This document shows, in pieces, positions 23,021-35,480 of a DNA stretch of 64,000 bases. The notes below the pieces were generated by a model. That model was given only the letters and a program-made list of their open reading frames with translations, did no database searches and was not told where the DNA came from. The translations under genes were made by a program, and so were the position numbers. Every line of letters begins with the position of its first letter. The stretch's first letter is position 1. The stretch is from Heliocidaris tuberculata (taxonomy: Eukaryota > Echinodermata > Echinoidea > Camarodonta > Echinometridae), in assembly GCA_025618425.1 (NCBI GenBank), contig CM046837.1:19984077-20048076 (forward strand). The letters are read 5' to 3'.

Positions 23021-26000
23021 TTAGAATTCTCCCCTTAATGGTATGATATCCTTTATGTAATTTGCTAGACAGAGTATGACATATTCATTATCCAATTTCA
23101 TTAAGCATGTCAAGAATATGAACTTTTCTTCTGCTGTAAGAAAAGCAAAATTAGGGTATTTTAACGATAAAGCATCTAAGAGGTTTTTTCTTCGTTCATT
23201 GAATTTAAGTGTGTGTAGTTCGTCACCAATCTCTCCTTCCTCACAGTCGATGCATATTCTAAGATGTATTGGTGTTTTCTCAGGCTTTCTGTGCCTTCCT
23301 GTTTCTATGGCTAAATTATGACAGCTTATTCTGAAGCGGCATGTATTTCTTCGGAGCCGACAACTTTCGATAACATGAAGATACTCTTCCTGCTTAATAT
23401 CTGACTTAAATTCCCTATATGTTCTCAGTTTGTTCCCCTCCCAACTATTTCCTACATTACTGTGCAGATCTGTAGTGAATTGGTTTTGAAAAAATATCCT
23501 TCTTAACGGAATTTACTTCATTACCGACAACCCGTTCACTGTCAGTTAAGTCTACAACATCAATACATTCATTGCTTTCATCGAGATATAGTTTACAAGC
23601 TTTCAATAACGTAGGTGCATTCTTTAACCAGCATGCTGTGTTTTTTTCTTTTCATTACACTATTTATTTATACACATGGTATAACAGGGAATTACAGTCA
23701 ATGTCTTTCATCCATGACCGTACTTAGCTACACAAGAACATAATTGATAATGGGTATTCTCCCATCTCAGCCAAAATGGCTATATTATTACTTTTCTACT
23801 TTACATATCTGTAAGAGCATATTTGAGCCACTGTAAGTGAACATTTTTGAAGAATAGTTTTATCAGAAGTTTTCCAAACTCTATGACAAATGCTTCCCAA
23901 ACATCTGTCCCATACAGAGGGATGGGTTTAATAAGTGACTAGAACAGACGCAAAGCTAGTTTTATATCTGGGGGATGAGTACCGAATGATTTGTATTAAA
24001 AGTTTGAACCTTGCTCTTTTGGATTTTTCTACGAGATTTTTCTACTTGAAAGTGCCAGCAGCATTTATAGTAATACCTAAATAGTTGACTTGTTTTACAA
24101 CTTCTATCACTTCACCATCTATTTCAAAGTTGTGTTTATTCAACATTCTTCCATTTTTATTACAGATGAGTATTTTTGTCTTCTTTATATTAACTCGTAA
24201 CAACCATTTGCTGCAATATTCTTCTAACGTGCTGAGCCTAGTTTTCATACCTTCTTGAGTTTTTGATATCACAACTATATCATCAGCAAACATCAGGCAG
24301 TTTACCAGTTTCCCGTCGAGAGATACTGGGTCTGTTCCAATCACTCCTATATCACTGCGTAGGTCATTCAAGTACAAATTGAATAATGTTGGGCTTAAAG
24401 TACAGCCTTGTTTGACCCCAGTATTTGTTGTAAAACAAAGTGTAATTCCATTTGTCACTTTGATACTTATTAGTAACTTTTTATACATATCAGTAACAAT
24501 ATCGTAAAAATTTCCCGCTATTTCATTATTCAGTAGTTTCTAAAAAAAGACCTTCCCGCCAAACATTATCGAATGCTTTTTTTGGATCTACAAAACACGG
24601 ATAAATTTGTCCACTTTCTTCTTTCTCTTTTTGTTTTACATACCTATCAATTATGGTCTTGAGCACAAAGATGTGATCAGTTGTTCTATTACCCTCTTTA
24701 AAACCGATTTGGTTTCAAATATTCAAGTTGTTTTCATTGAGATATTTGACTAGTCTCATGTTCAGAACACTGCAAAATAGTTTTCCAATACAGCTTGATA
24801 GAGATATTCCCCTGCAATTTGCAGGGTCAATTTTAGAGCCCGCTTTAAATATCGGAATTACATAGCTTTCAGACCATTTTCAGGAAATTCACCACCTATG
24901 AGTATCATATTGAATACTTTCGCCAGAACTGGGGAAAAGTGATACTTTCCCGCTTTCAACATTTCATTTAGAATTTTAACACAACCAGGTGCTTTTTTGT
25001 TTTTTTATTTCTTTATTTATTCAAAAACTTCTGGTGAGATTGAAAAATCCAAGTTACTAAATGTCTTTTTTAAAGGACTGTTTTTTTAAATAGAATTTCC
25101 AATTCCTTTTTGTTCAATATTAAATATTTGTTCTTTATTCATTAGATTACGAAAGTAATTAAACTATTTTGTGGGAGATATTTTGTCAGAAAGAGGTTCT
25201 CTTGACGTACGTAATTCATTAATTTTCTCTATGATATTCCACAATTCTTTTGAGTTTGCGTTTTCAATATTTTCCATCTGGTTTAATGATTTTTTCCTTT
25301 TTAGTATTTTCTTGTAAAGGTTTCTATATTTGTAGTAATCATTTCTTATCTGTTTATCAAAAAGGTTTCTTACATACTTGCCGACAAAGATATTTTACTC
25401 TTCTTCCCAGAGCTAAGCTTTCTTGGTCTCTGTGTACCTTAGATTTCGCCTTTCTCCTCTTTGTTTTACGATATCTATAATTAGTCTTCTAAATCATTGC
25501 TGATTCTGCTACGTTTAAGATACAATCAGTGATTTCTTGCACGGCACTGTCAATTCCTTCTTGGGTATGCTCATAGTGTTTATTCAGCAGTGATAAAATG
25601 CTGTCTTTATTTTGTTGAGAGTTCAACGCTATTACATATTGCTCTCTACTTTGTTGCCCCTGCCACTTTATTACAAAATATGTGATCTCAAATCAGTGAC
25701 ATTGCTAAGATTATTTCGATCATTTTGAGTTTGCATATCGCAGCAGTGTAATGCTTTGGTTTTTAGTTTGATGGGGCATTGGTCTAAATAAATGTTCAGT
25801 GGTAAAACCTGACAAAAATAAAACGTGTTCATATAGATCTTTTTCTGCTATTGCATAATCAATTAGGCTAGGTGACAGTCCATGCATACCGTACTAAGTG
25901 AATTTTACAGTTATATCTCCTAATTTTCTTCCATTTATGATACACATGTTACACATCTTACACAATTCTATTATGTCCTTCCCTCTACTATTCGCAGGTC

Positions 26001-26577
26001 TCATATCTTTATTTCTCCTGTTTATAATAGGGTTATCTGTATCGCATTCCCATGGGAGATTCATTGCTGCATTATCTATATATAATGAGTAATATGACAA
26101 TGTATTTGTATATCCACTGAAATCACCCATTAGTAGACACTGCCCATTCTTTTTGTGAACAGCAATGTCAATTTTTATTTGCTCAATTACATCAATATCC
26201 GACGAGTATGTTGAATTTACTAGATTTACATAAAGGAAGCAAACAAAAACATCTTCTTTCAGGTTAAAAACTTCCCTTTTTTTAAAGCTTGATCCTTGAA
26301 TATCCACTACAAGTATTGGGTAAAAAGATTACACCTACTTTAATCTCATTTTTAACGTAAATTGCAAGTCCTCCAGCATAATGTGTTGCTTTCTTTTTCC
26401 GAATTCTATGTATAAATTGTCCAGCAAAACCGTTCACTTGCAAAGTTGGATCTTGAGGTCCACATTTAGTTTCTGAAAGGCATACAATATCGTGACTTTT
26501 ATATAAAGTTTCAACCTCCTTTATAATATATTTTGAAACAGACATAATCCCATCTGGTCTCATGGTTATTCTGTTGG
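23021..26577 (-). mobile_element. Nearly full-length non-LTR retrotransposon ORF2, decayed
   Basis: Reading minus, an APE-type endonuclease starts at about 26577 ([15 protein letters not shown]) and continues at 26307 (CLLMGDFSGYTN, then IINGRKLGDITVKFT). After a decayed linker, the RT spans about 25000-24042, with TGVKQGCTLSPTLFNLYL, the catalytic CLMFADDIVVIS and NYLGITI. The C-terminus (23340-23021) has RICIDCEEGEIGDEL and ends in a stop at 23023-23021. At least three frame breaks are present, so it is inactive. No ORF1 is visible upstream, where a TA microsatellite begins. The C-terminal module resembles the fragment at 10279-10788. Confidence 0.85.
24042..24488 (-). pseudogene. Reverse transcriptase palm and thumb fragment
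   Basis: A 148-codon uninterrupted stretch of the surrounding LINE. Residues 20-45 carry GVKQGCTLSPTLFNLYLNDL, the loop before the palm. Residues 64-76 carry the FADD catalytic pair. Residues 95-105 carry VNIKKTKILI, and residue 130 onward YLGITI. These are RT domains in the usual order. The fragment lacks the upstream fingers in frame. Confidence 0.85.
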
Positions 26578-26624
26578 TATTCCAATACCAAATATCAATA
26601 CTATTTTTTCTTCACTCTGAACAC

Positions 26625-26812
<188 letters not shown>

Positions 26813-27045
26813 AAAGGACGGAATAATTTTTTGATACAATATATTCACGAAATAATTAATGCTATGTTCGTATTACCTTTAAAAATATATGTTGAACCCC
26901 CCCCCCCAACACACACACACACAAACACAAAATCACACAAGTATTTTTTGATAATTTTATGATAGTTTTTGCACACAATTTTTTTTTTACATTATCATTA
27001 AAATTCTATATGACCTTTTAAGGATCCCTACAAGTAATAGCTTCA
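26813..27045. other. Short noncoding spacer with C and CA runs
   Basis: It contains a short C run and CA dinucleotides at 26897-26925. No gene. Confidence 0.6.
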
Positions 27046-27790
27046 GTGGCATTCTTTTTATTACACAGCTCAATTTGCTATAAGATTCAACACTCCCAGT
27101 CAAACCATCAACAACACCAACAAGCACGCCCACTTAAAGCAAATCTCCCCGGGACAAGACATACAACAGGCCAAGTACCATCATCAGAAGTGCGTCAAGT
27201 TGATCGTGGTGTTCATGAGACCAATCTTCCAGAAGTTCTCTTAATTGGGAACTCCCAAATCAGGCAGATTGAGGCTGACAAATTCTCTAGTAAAGTTCAA
27301 CTGAATAAGGTGCAGAAAGTCACAATAGAAGAAGCAAGAGGGTGGGTTCAATCATCAGAAAGTGACAGCTATACTAATGTGAGCGCGGTAATAGTCCACG
27401 AAATCACAAATGATGTAAAATCATATCCGGCCACCCATTGCGCTCAGCAAATGCTGGATTTGTCAGAAAAGCTTAAGGCGAAGTTCTTAACAAGCAAAAG
27501 TCGTGATATCGCTAGGAACCCCAAGGAATGATAATGTTAACTATCAGGATCGAGTCAACTCAGTTAATACAATAATCAAGCAACAAACCATTAACATGAT
27601 TAAAGACCGGCGCATCACTACGATCCATCACCAGAATCTACAAAAGAGGGGATACATCATACCAGAACTGTATAAAGACGACAAGTATCACCTGACTCGT
27701 GAAGGGACACGAGTGCTGGCAACGAACATGAGACACGCCGTAGACAAAAAATACTACCAAAGGAGAAATGCATACATAATTCAGAAATAG
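27046..27790 (+). pseudogene. SGNH/GDSL-hydrolase-like ORF, frameshifted
   Basis: Two overlapping frames encode one protein. The first has LPEVLLIGNSQIRQIEADKF, resembling block I of SGNH hydrolases with GNS in place of GDS. The second has VISLGTPRNDNVNYQDRVN, then YKDDKYHLTREGTRVLA, which carries the Asp-x-x-His end of the family's catalytic site. The shift lies near 27490-27520. Esterase-like proteins of this kind occur as ORF1 of some LINEs and as stand-alone invertebrate genes. The flanking TA microsatellites and lack of introns favour a retroelement origin, but that is inference. The start is not certain: the similarity begins around 27215. Confidence 0.55.
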
Positions 27791-27912
<122 letters not shown>

Positions 27913-28439
27913 TGAATTTTCACCGGATAGAGATAAGTCTCGCGAACATTTCTTTTTTTTTATATATATCATCAGATCCAAACTTTAAAGGGGATATTAT
28001 TGTGCACATATAATATGACATGGCCTTCACATTGTTCAATGCATGCTATTATAATGATTACTTTTATCTTGATTATGTAATGAATACTATTATATTCTCA
28101 TTTCATTTAGAACATCTGTATTCCCTGATAGGGATATTCTCTTATGAAATAGATTCATTAATTTTATATAACTTGCATGGTTTCTTGTATTGATTATTGT
28201 TCTTATGCGTGAGTTGGTCAAACAACGTAATGTGGTAAAACATGTCTAAGTCCTCTGGACATATCCAGTTGTGACATATAGGGGCTTATCCAGGAGTCGA
28301 ACCCAGGACTTCTCGCAAGAATCCAGGAATTTATTGAGGAACTCAGATTCAGGAATATTGGTCAGGACCGGCAGACTAACGACCCCTCCGAAGATAGAAA
28401 GAGGCGGAATTGCGCTATAAATTGCAAGTGTATATTGTT
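27913..28439. other. Noncoding stretch with a possible inverted B-box
   Basis: No gene. 28288-28310 reads on the minus strand as CCTGGGTTCGACTCCTGG, a good pol III box B. No matching box A or SINE body follows, so this may be a SINE scrap. Confidence 0.4.
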
Positions 28440-29100
28440 TTATCTTAGTTTTGTGACGAGGAACGGAATGTTATTGGCACTGGTCGAGTTGTAATTTTGG
28501 GACTGGAGGAGAGTCGAAAAATGGATGGAGTTGGTTGAACAAGTTTCGTTGAAAGTGTTGACTGTGTCCAAGCCTAACCCTTTTAAGTAGTTTCTATGAT
28601 GTTCTAATTGATCTTCCAGGTAAGCGTAACATTGGGAAGAGCATATTGATGTTCTGCTGGAGGTCTTCACGAGGCTTCGAGAGGAGAGGCAGGCCTCACC
28701 GCCCGCCCGAGTAAACATGGTAAATGTCGGCTTGGATGCAGGAAAACAGAGTATTCAGCTCACGTCGCGGGAGAAGGGAGGATCCAGCCGATGCAAGACA
28801 CGATCGAGAAGATCTGAAATGCTTCTCAGCCAGAGACTAAGAAGCAGATAAGATCTTTTATCGGCATGGCGAGCTACTACCTCAAATTTATACCTAGATT
28901 TGCGTCTATAGCAGCTCCCCTCAATAAATAAAAAACAAGGGTCGTCACTCAACAAGTTAGTGTGGGCTGGGGAAGACAAGAAGGCATTTGAGAAGTTGAA
29001 GGGTTGTTTGTCCTCGGCAACCATTCAGCTTCAGAAAGCCTTACCCGGTTCAGATAACGTTGGAGCTGACTTTCTCAGCCCGGTGTATACGGAGTGAAAC
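28440..29100 (+). pseudogene. Ty3/gypsy LTR-retrotransposon pol remnant
   Basis: Plus-strand similarity is spread over three frames. 28625-28690 recalls the RT block ending EEHIDVLLEVFTRL. 28800-28925 gives PETKKQIRSFIGMASYYLKF then IPRFASIAAPL, the highly conserved gypsy RT connection. 28950-29030 contains the WAGEDKKAFEKLKG equivalent at the start of RNase H. Several stops and frameshifts are present. No LTR, primer-binding site or integrase is seen nearby, so this is an isolated fragment. Confidence 0.8.
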
Positions 29101-30485
29101 ATAAGTTTCGTTAATTTTAGTGTACTAGAATGAATACTTTTAAAGCGATTTAAGTCGCACTTATTTCATATAGGTAACAAGTAGTTGCATAGCCATAATG
29201 TTCATTTTGAAATGCATTTGAAAATACGATACTATTGCTATATAGCAAATATTTTCTTTAATGGGAGGGGGGGGGGGGGGGGGGGGGAGGAGGGGGCTGT
29301 ATCAGACTAAATTTAGGTGTCATTATGGTGCCAGAGGAATTTCTTTAAATTATTTTTAGATTTACTTGCCAAACAGGAAACATTTTTACCTTTTACGATT
29401 GTGGTAAATTGTGGTCAATTGCGGTCAATACCCTTTATTAGACATTAAATGACGAAATCAAAAATAAGGCTTGCTACTGTTCTTACTCGATATTGATTAA
29501 ATTCTTAATTCGTTAATTTCTGCCTTAAAATATACAATGTTTCCTGATGATATCCGAGTTTCACATGTATGCCAAATTTGGTGCTTTTATCATAAATCAA
29601 CAATGGGGCTGAAATTTGAAATTATGCCGCCCCACTGAGAGAGAAAGAGAGAGAGAGAGGAAGAGAGAGAGAGAGAGAGAGAGAGAGAAATGGGGGGGGG
29701 GGCGGAAGATGAAGGAAAACACATAATTTACCTTTCTTAACTTTTATGATTCTATTTGCATGTACATCATATTGCATATTTATAGTGTTTATATTTATTT
29801 GCAGAAGTGATCCATCTCCTGCAAGCTGTGTGGGACAGTGGATAACCTTAACAAAAAGCTGAATTGTGTTTCCATTTGGTGACCCACTTTTTTTTGACAC
29901 CCCTGACACACTTTTTCTGACACACATTTTTGCCATTCACACGGGGCTCTTTCATGAGACAGTTTCCTTGATTGACTTTTTTTGCTAGTGAATATCATAT
30001 TCATTAGCTATCCAATTGAGTTTTCAAAACAAGTTTGTGTACATGTTTTTGTCGCGCGAAACATTACTATCAACTTTTTTTAAAGCTCCTGAAAAATGAC
30101 CCTTTTAGCAAGAAAATTTAAAGTCAACTTTGTGATATCTGAGGTGTGTATTTTGATGAAACTGACGTATATTTGTTCTCAGGACCATATTTTTCGGGGT
30201 GACATGGTTGAACTTTTTATTTCAAGTTTAGCGAAAGTGATCGGAGCTAATGTTACTGATATGGGATCACGACTGCTTGCCACAGCTGCCCGGAGAGTGA
30301 CCGAACTGTACGAGCTCTGTTGCTTATCAATCTGGTACTGGCCACAGAGCATATATGGCTTGCGGAGAATGATATCAACAACAAATTTTAAATCTACATA
30401 TCACCCATTCCCACGTACTGTGAGCCGTGCAAATCACCTTCGGAGTTTGCTAAAGGGATTTCCTTATAGGCTCTACTAAAATTGT
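29101..30485. other. Noncoding stretch with G and GA runs
   Basis: It contains a long G run at 29263-29292 and a GA microsatellite at 29636-29692. GCCGCCCCACTG at about 29627-29638 resembles a hAT-like right terminus. A 127-codon plus-strand frame (30096-30479) has no recognisable motif. I cannot support a gene here. Confidence 0.45.
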
Positions 30486-30507
30486 AAAAATTTAATGAAT
30501 AATAATG

Positions 30508-30556
<49 letters not shown>

Positions 30557-30621
30557 TAATAATGATGATGATGATAATATTAATAATAATATTAATAATA
30601 ATGATAATAATAATGATGATG

Positions 30622-30668
<47 letters not shown>

Positions 30669-30953
30669 TAGAACTGCAATCGTATCGGAACGATGTGCAT
30701 GCAATGTCGTCCGCATCTTTCATTTTGTTGAGAAGTTGACAGGTGAAATATAAAGTTATGTATGTTAAAACATGATATAAGGTAAGATGGGAGAAAATAA
30801 TGCATACTGTACAATTAGGAGATGATAGAATCGTGAAAACAAGAAACAACGAACAAAAAACAAAGAATGATGATAATGGTGATGACAATGATGATGATGG
30901 TGATGATGGTAATGGTGGTGTTGATGATGATAATGATGGTTATAATGATGATT

Positions 30954-30985
<32 letters not shown>

Positions 30986-31035
30986 AATGGTGATGATTAT
31001 GATAAAGATGATGATGATGATGATGATGATGTGGC
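30486..31035. repeat. AAT and GAT trinucleotide microsatellites
   Basis: 30497-30668 is AAT with GAT interruptions. 30866-31032 is GAT/GGT. Between them about 190 bases are unique. Translations are poly-Ile, poly-Asp, poly-Met or poly-His and are not genes. Confidence 0.9.
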
Positions 31036-32587
31036 TTGCACACTATATGTGACATAAAGCATACCACGCCACATCGGCTTTGCGTAGAATTGTATTGAAG
31101 AAAATGTCGTTAAATGGCATGTACTGAAATGGCTTTATTTTCTAATAACTTGGCTCTTTCTTGTTCTTTATGTGCCGTATTTGGTATCATACGAAAGAAC
31201 ATTTCATGGCCATCATTTTGAGACCACTCTCATATTTTTATGACAATCCTATCGAAGCGTGTGATGCAGGATAGATTTAGAGAACAAAATGGCGTCTAAA
31301 ATGTCACGCTTGACCGATTTTAAAAATCCGGCTTCGAGATTCTCTTCATTTTGCCTCTAAGAATGTGCCTACAAAATTTCAAGAAAAATAAAGATCGTTC
31401 AGGGGGCCAAAGTCGTGTAACCGATTTGCCCCATAGACAATACGTGTAAAGCATGGGCGGAAACTGTGCAGGATCCGTATTATGACCTGATTTAAATCGC
31501 GATTTACTGAAAATTTTCTGTGAGACCTTATACCGTGTTTGGTATCCCCGAGAAGGGAATTTCATTGCGGTCATTTTGAGCTGACTGCTGTTAGGGCGCC
31601 ATTTAAAATAAGCATATTATTCAATAATATGTCATGCATGGTAAATTGAGGTTTTTCCGCAATTACTTTGCGATGACGTCATCAGTTTTCATAAAATTTG
31701 GCTAACAGTTGTTAAATACATAAATACACATACCCACAAAATTTCAAAGACGTAGGTTAAAGTTTCGCAAAATTAGAGCAAGTTGAAGTGGTTTCGGCAT
31801 TTCCGTAAATATCGTGATTTTGACGAGCAATTTTCGCAAAGTCGGTCAGTGATAAGGTATATTTTTTTTTATTTGGCTGAAAAGGGTATATCTTGAAGTA
31901 TCTAAATCCAAAAAGAGGTAAGGGTTTATCCAAGCATGACGAAGATACGGTCACAAGAAAATAGCCATTTTTGAAAGTTTAGAGGGCGCTAATTATATTA
32001 TGGGGAATCATTGAAGCATGAAATTTAGCAGGAATGTGTGCAATGATAAGATAAAGCCACAGTCTAAATTTGAGACAGAAATGAATTGATATGAGGAAGT
32101 TATGGCACTTTTTCATTTTCAGAAGTGAATATTTCAAGAAATTTAGCGTTTTTCCACATGGCCGATTTCGGACTTAAATTTAGAGTATGAAGATGGAATT
32201 TTTTGTATAATATTTTTTATGGTTATGTAAAGAGCAACTCTTGGACGATCTAGAGGAATTTGTTAGAAGTCTGTAGGATGTAGGATAGTGGAGATAGGCC
32301 AGGAGAACGAATGGCATGAAAATGGCATGAAAATGGCATGAAAATGGACAAAATGGCGCCTGGATGGTCATGCATGAGTGATTTCGAAAAATGAAAAGTT
32401 TTAGGATCAAGATGAAATGGCAAGGAACATGCATATGAAATTTGAAAGGAAATGGACATCAGGAAAGTAGCTAAACAGTGATAACAAGCACTACGTGCAA
32501 AACAAATAGGATTTTGGTGGAAGAAGAATAATAAGAATGCAGAACGTGAACGAAAACAAGGCAATGTCGTAGGACGGCATTGCAATA
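31036..32587. repeat. Noncoding repeat region with internal diverged duplication
   Basis: 31172-31223 (starting GTGCCGTATTTGGTATCATA) and 31531-31580 (starting TACCGTGTTTGGTATCCCCG) are related direct copies 360 bp apart, both ending in CATTTTGAG. Phrases such as ACAAAATTTCAAG and GGAAGTTATGGCAC recur. A short 11-bp tandem (ATGGCATGAAA, about four units) lies at 32311-32346. No protein-coding content is evident. The block resembles a long degenerate satellite or transposon UTR. Confidence 0.5.
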
Positions 32588-32838
32588 ATAATAATAATAA
32601 TAATAATAATGTTCTTTACCCAGGGAAGCCTCATCAGCATCATTGCTGTTCTTCCTGAGGGCCCTGCAATTGTTATTACCCCAGCAATTGCCAGGTCTCC
32701 ATTTACACCTGGGTCGAGAGGGTAAAATGTGGGTAAAACATCTTGTCCAAGGATGTAAGCACCCAGTGAGGATCGAACCCAGGACCTCTCGTATAAGAAG
32801 CAAGAGCCTTCACCAATATACCACAGTGATCACACGAA
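32588..32838 (-). mobile_element. tRNA-derived SINE
   Basis: On the minus strand the head carries TCCTGGGTTCGATCCTCAC (box B GGTTCGATCC). The body contains TCGACCCAGGTGTAAATGG and GGGCCCTCAGGAAGAACAG, matching the other SINE copies in the window. The 3' end runs into an ATT microsatellite at about 32585-32610, the usual SINE tail here. Confidence 0.85.
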
Positions 32839-33367
32839 AATAAAAAAAAAAGGGGGGGGGGGAGGGAAAAAAAGAGCAGGTATGATGAGGTTTCGCTTAC
32901 CTTGCACGTGTAGTCAGTATATGATATTTGCATGAGAAACGTTGACCTCACTGTCGTAGCGCAGCGGTGGGTCAGCACTAGTCTAACTTAGAAGCTTTGG
33001 TCGGGTATTTTACTTATTTGTCCGTATAACCCGCGCGCCGTGCGTCTTCCATGCGTAGAAGGTGCGAAGTCCGTTAATTCACATCAACTCCCGACCAGTT
33101 GTTTATAATCATGATAATCGCCGACAATTCTCCCAGTATTTACCGATCACTCTCTGACATTCCTACGAGCGAGCGCCTACGAGCGAGCGCCAAATGACCG
33201 CTCACGACGAAACCAGGCGGAAGTCGCAAGTGGTACTTGTCTATAAATAGCATGTTTTAGTGTAAATGTCATTTTTCCCCAAAATTTCTTTTTTTACGTA
33301 TTTGGATTCTTTAATGATTCATTTACCACTTCCCAAAATTTGAAGTAAAAATACTAAGTATAAGTAC
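32839..33367. other. Noncoding spacer
   Basis: It contains an A/G-rich tract (32845-32876), a direct repeat of CCTACGAGCGAGCG (about 33161 and 33175), and otherwise unique sequence. No gene, though downstream exons of the candidate gene at 33368-33409 would lie here if it is real. Confidence 0.45.
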
Positions 33368-33409
33368 CTGAAAACTGCGTTTGTATTTACCCTTTCCAAA
33401 ACGCTTCAT
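33368..33409 (-). CDS. Candidate 14-codon first exon with splice donor
   Basis: Minus-strand ATG at 33409 opens MKRFGKGKYKRSFQ and reaches CAG|GTACTT in phase 0. A cluster of promoter-like sites lies 60-140 bp upstream (33473-33546). The peptide is basic and unrecognised. No continuation exon could be identified to the left, so the gene, if real, leaves by an intron. The frame is also open upstream of the ATG, so an earlier start at 33550 is possible. Confidence 0.3.
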
Positions 33410-33439
33410 CAGGATTTTGGTTTTCGAAAATTTACATTG

Positions 33440-33550
33440 CTCGCTCGATCGATCTTTGCACACCTCTCTTTTGTTGCTAAGGCGGCGTGGCCTCGTACGC
33501 CGGATGACGTAATCCTCAGCCTGACGGCTTAACGCGGTGTGATTGGTCAT
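33440..33550 (-). promoter_or_regulatory. Promoter-like cluster (CCAAT, CRE-like, RFX half-site)
   Basis: On the minus strand, GACCAATCAC (CCAAT box, 33538-33547), TTACGTCATCCGG (CRE-like plus ETS-like, about 33500-33512) and CCTTAGCAAC (RFX half-site, about 33473-33482) lie in a CpG-containing patch just upstream of the candidate ATG at 33409. Motif clustering is suggestive but short motifs occur by chance. Confidence 0.35.
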
Positions 33551-33939
33551 TCGTGGTACACCTACTTGTCATGTAAATAGGTACCTGAATATGCATGACC
33601 GGTGGGTGCATTCAACTTGAAATCGTCGAATTATATTCTTTATAAAATCAAATCGTCCTTTTCTGTAATCAATTCGTTTTACCATCCATTTTTTTTTGTT
33701 TTACTTGTAAGACAAATAAGAAAGTCAGTCGCGGTATAAAGCTCATAATTGTACCCTTTCTCTTCAGTTAATTATCCATTTACTTAATAAAGCAGTAGGT
33801 ATATAGTTTATTTTGTTTATGCATTAGAGCGAGGTCGCAACGAAGCCTAGCGGAAAAACTATTCGGGAAATAACCATACCGGGCCCGCTTTCAAATATCT
33901 GCCAAACTTATTGGCCCCTCTTGCAGTTTTTCTTCTCTA
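33551..33939. other. Noncoding spacer
   Basis: AT-rich unique sequence. No feature recognised. Confidence 0.5.
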
Positions 33940-35480
33940 GACGCAGCTGTGGACACGATGCTTTCCTGCCTTATGGTCCTTTGTTTCCTTTCTCTGCTGC
34001 TTTCCAATGATAAAGCGCAGGATTCACTTAAAATGATACTATGTTAACAGCCTTTTGTCTACTCATCTTCATTTATTCTTCGCAATAGTTAATCCTGGCA
34101 TTTTAAAGAGTTGTGAGCTTTCCTACAAGGTGTGGGTCAAAAAGCAACACAGGACCCAATGTTTATTGATTTTTTTTTCTAAATCACGCACCTGTACACA
34201 TTGAAGTTGATGAATTATTCCCTGCCTTTTGCTCTCTTGTTTCTTTTCGTTTTGCTTCAATGGTGCAGTATAAAGAGCAGGGTGCACCTTAAACGGCGCT
34301 ATAATAATGATCCTTTGTTTGATGATCTTTCTTTGTCACTCTAGATAACATGTTCATTTTTTAAATCTCTACAAGTTGCTATTTTCTTAAGAGATATGCT
34401 TAAAGAGTAACAGGCCTGATACAATTTGGGGCATAAAAATTTCCCATACAAGGGGTTCATAATTCAGAAAGTGAAATAGAGCTCAGTTCATAATTCCGAA
34501 CATTTCTTGTATTATTCCAAAGGTTCATTATTTCGGAGGTTCGTTATTCCGAAGCTTCGTTTATCCTGAGCTCTGAGGTTCTAATTCCAAAATTGAAGTA
34601 TATAGGGTTCGTTATTCCAAAGGCTCGTGATACCGAAAATTGAATAAGAAAATAAAAAGGTTCTACGGCATTTTCGGAATTATGAACCTTCGGGGTTATG
34701 AACTCCATTTAATTTTCGGAAATAATAAACCTATTCCAATTTCGTAATAACGAACCTTCGGAATATCGAACCTTTCGGAATTATGGAACCTTGGAAAACG
34801 AACCTTCGGAATTATGCACCTTAAAAAAAACCCATCAAAATTACTGTTTTTTGTTTCCTGAATCAAGCGTCAGTATAAACTTTGAACTTGACATCGTGCT
34901 TCCATTCTTTTTGTCCTCTTTTTGAAGCTAAGTTTTTTTTTTTTTTCACTTCACTTTCTACTTCGTGGAATAATAAAAGTGGAATGAATTTCAACAGAGC
35001 TATAATAAATTGGTCTTCGTTTTATGATCATCCTTATTTTCTTCACGCTAAATAGCCAATTTTCATTATTCTCACCCGTTAACATTACATCGCTCTTGAC
35101 ACAGTCACTGTTTTCGTGGATTTTGTTCTCTTTTTGAAAGCCAACTGTTTTCTTCTCTTCACATCTCCTAATTCTTTTCAGGCTAAACAGAGAGTGGAAC
35201 ACAAGTTGGAACAGCGCTATGATATAAACAGATCCTTTGTTTGACGCAATATCTGCACTCTATTATAGTCAATTTCAGCTTTCTTTAAATAATCTGCCGC
35301 TTTCTTAAAAGAGTTCCCTAGTTACCCAGTACAGGTCCAGACGATTCTTTTATTTTGATCTCTTTTTCAAATTACTACGCTTTCTATGGCATGGAATGGT
35401 GGAATTAGTAGCCCTATAAACGGCACGATAATCAATTAGATCTTTTTTCTTTTATTTCATTTTTTGCTTTACACGTATTT
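33940..35480. repeat. Ancient long-period tandem repeat
   Basis: Degenerate units share an order of words: a TTGTTCTCTTTTTGAA-like start, then a purine-rich GAGTGGAA or AGAGCAGG, then GCGCTATAATAATGATCCTT and TTTGATGAT. The GCTATAAT-type word occurs at about 34031, 34297, 35003, 35211 and 35418, giving spacings near 207-266 bp except where the 34446-34822 insertion intervenes. It is noncoding. Confidence 0.55.
34446..34822. mobile_element. Foldback element made of GGTTCRTTATTCCGAA units
   Basis: About seven forward copies of a 16-mer like GGTTCGTTATTCCGAAG fill 34446-34635. About eight inverted copies (TTCGGAATTATGAACC) fill 34670-34822, with the turning point near 34640-34670. It interrupts the long-period repeat, so it is an insertion. 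No coding content. Confidence 0.75.

Noticed and set aside
30492..31067. Asp-, His- and Ile-rich frames
   Set aside because: Translations of AAT and GAT microsatellites.
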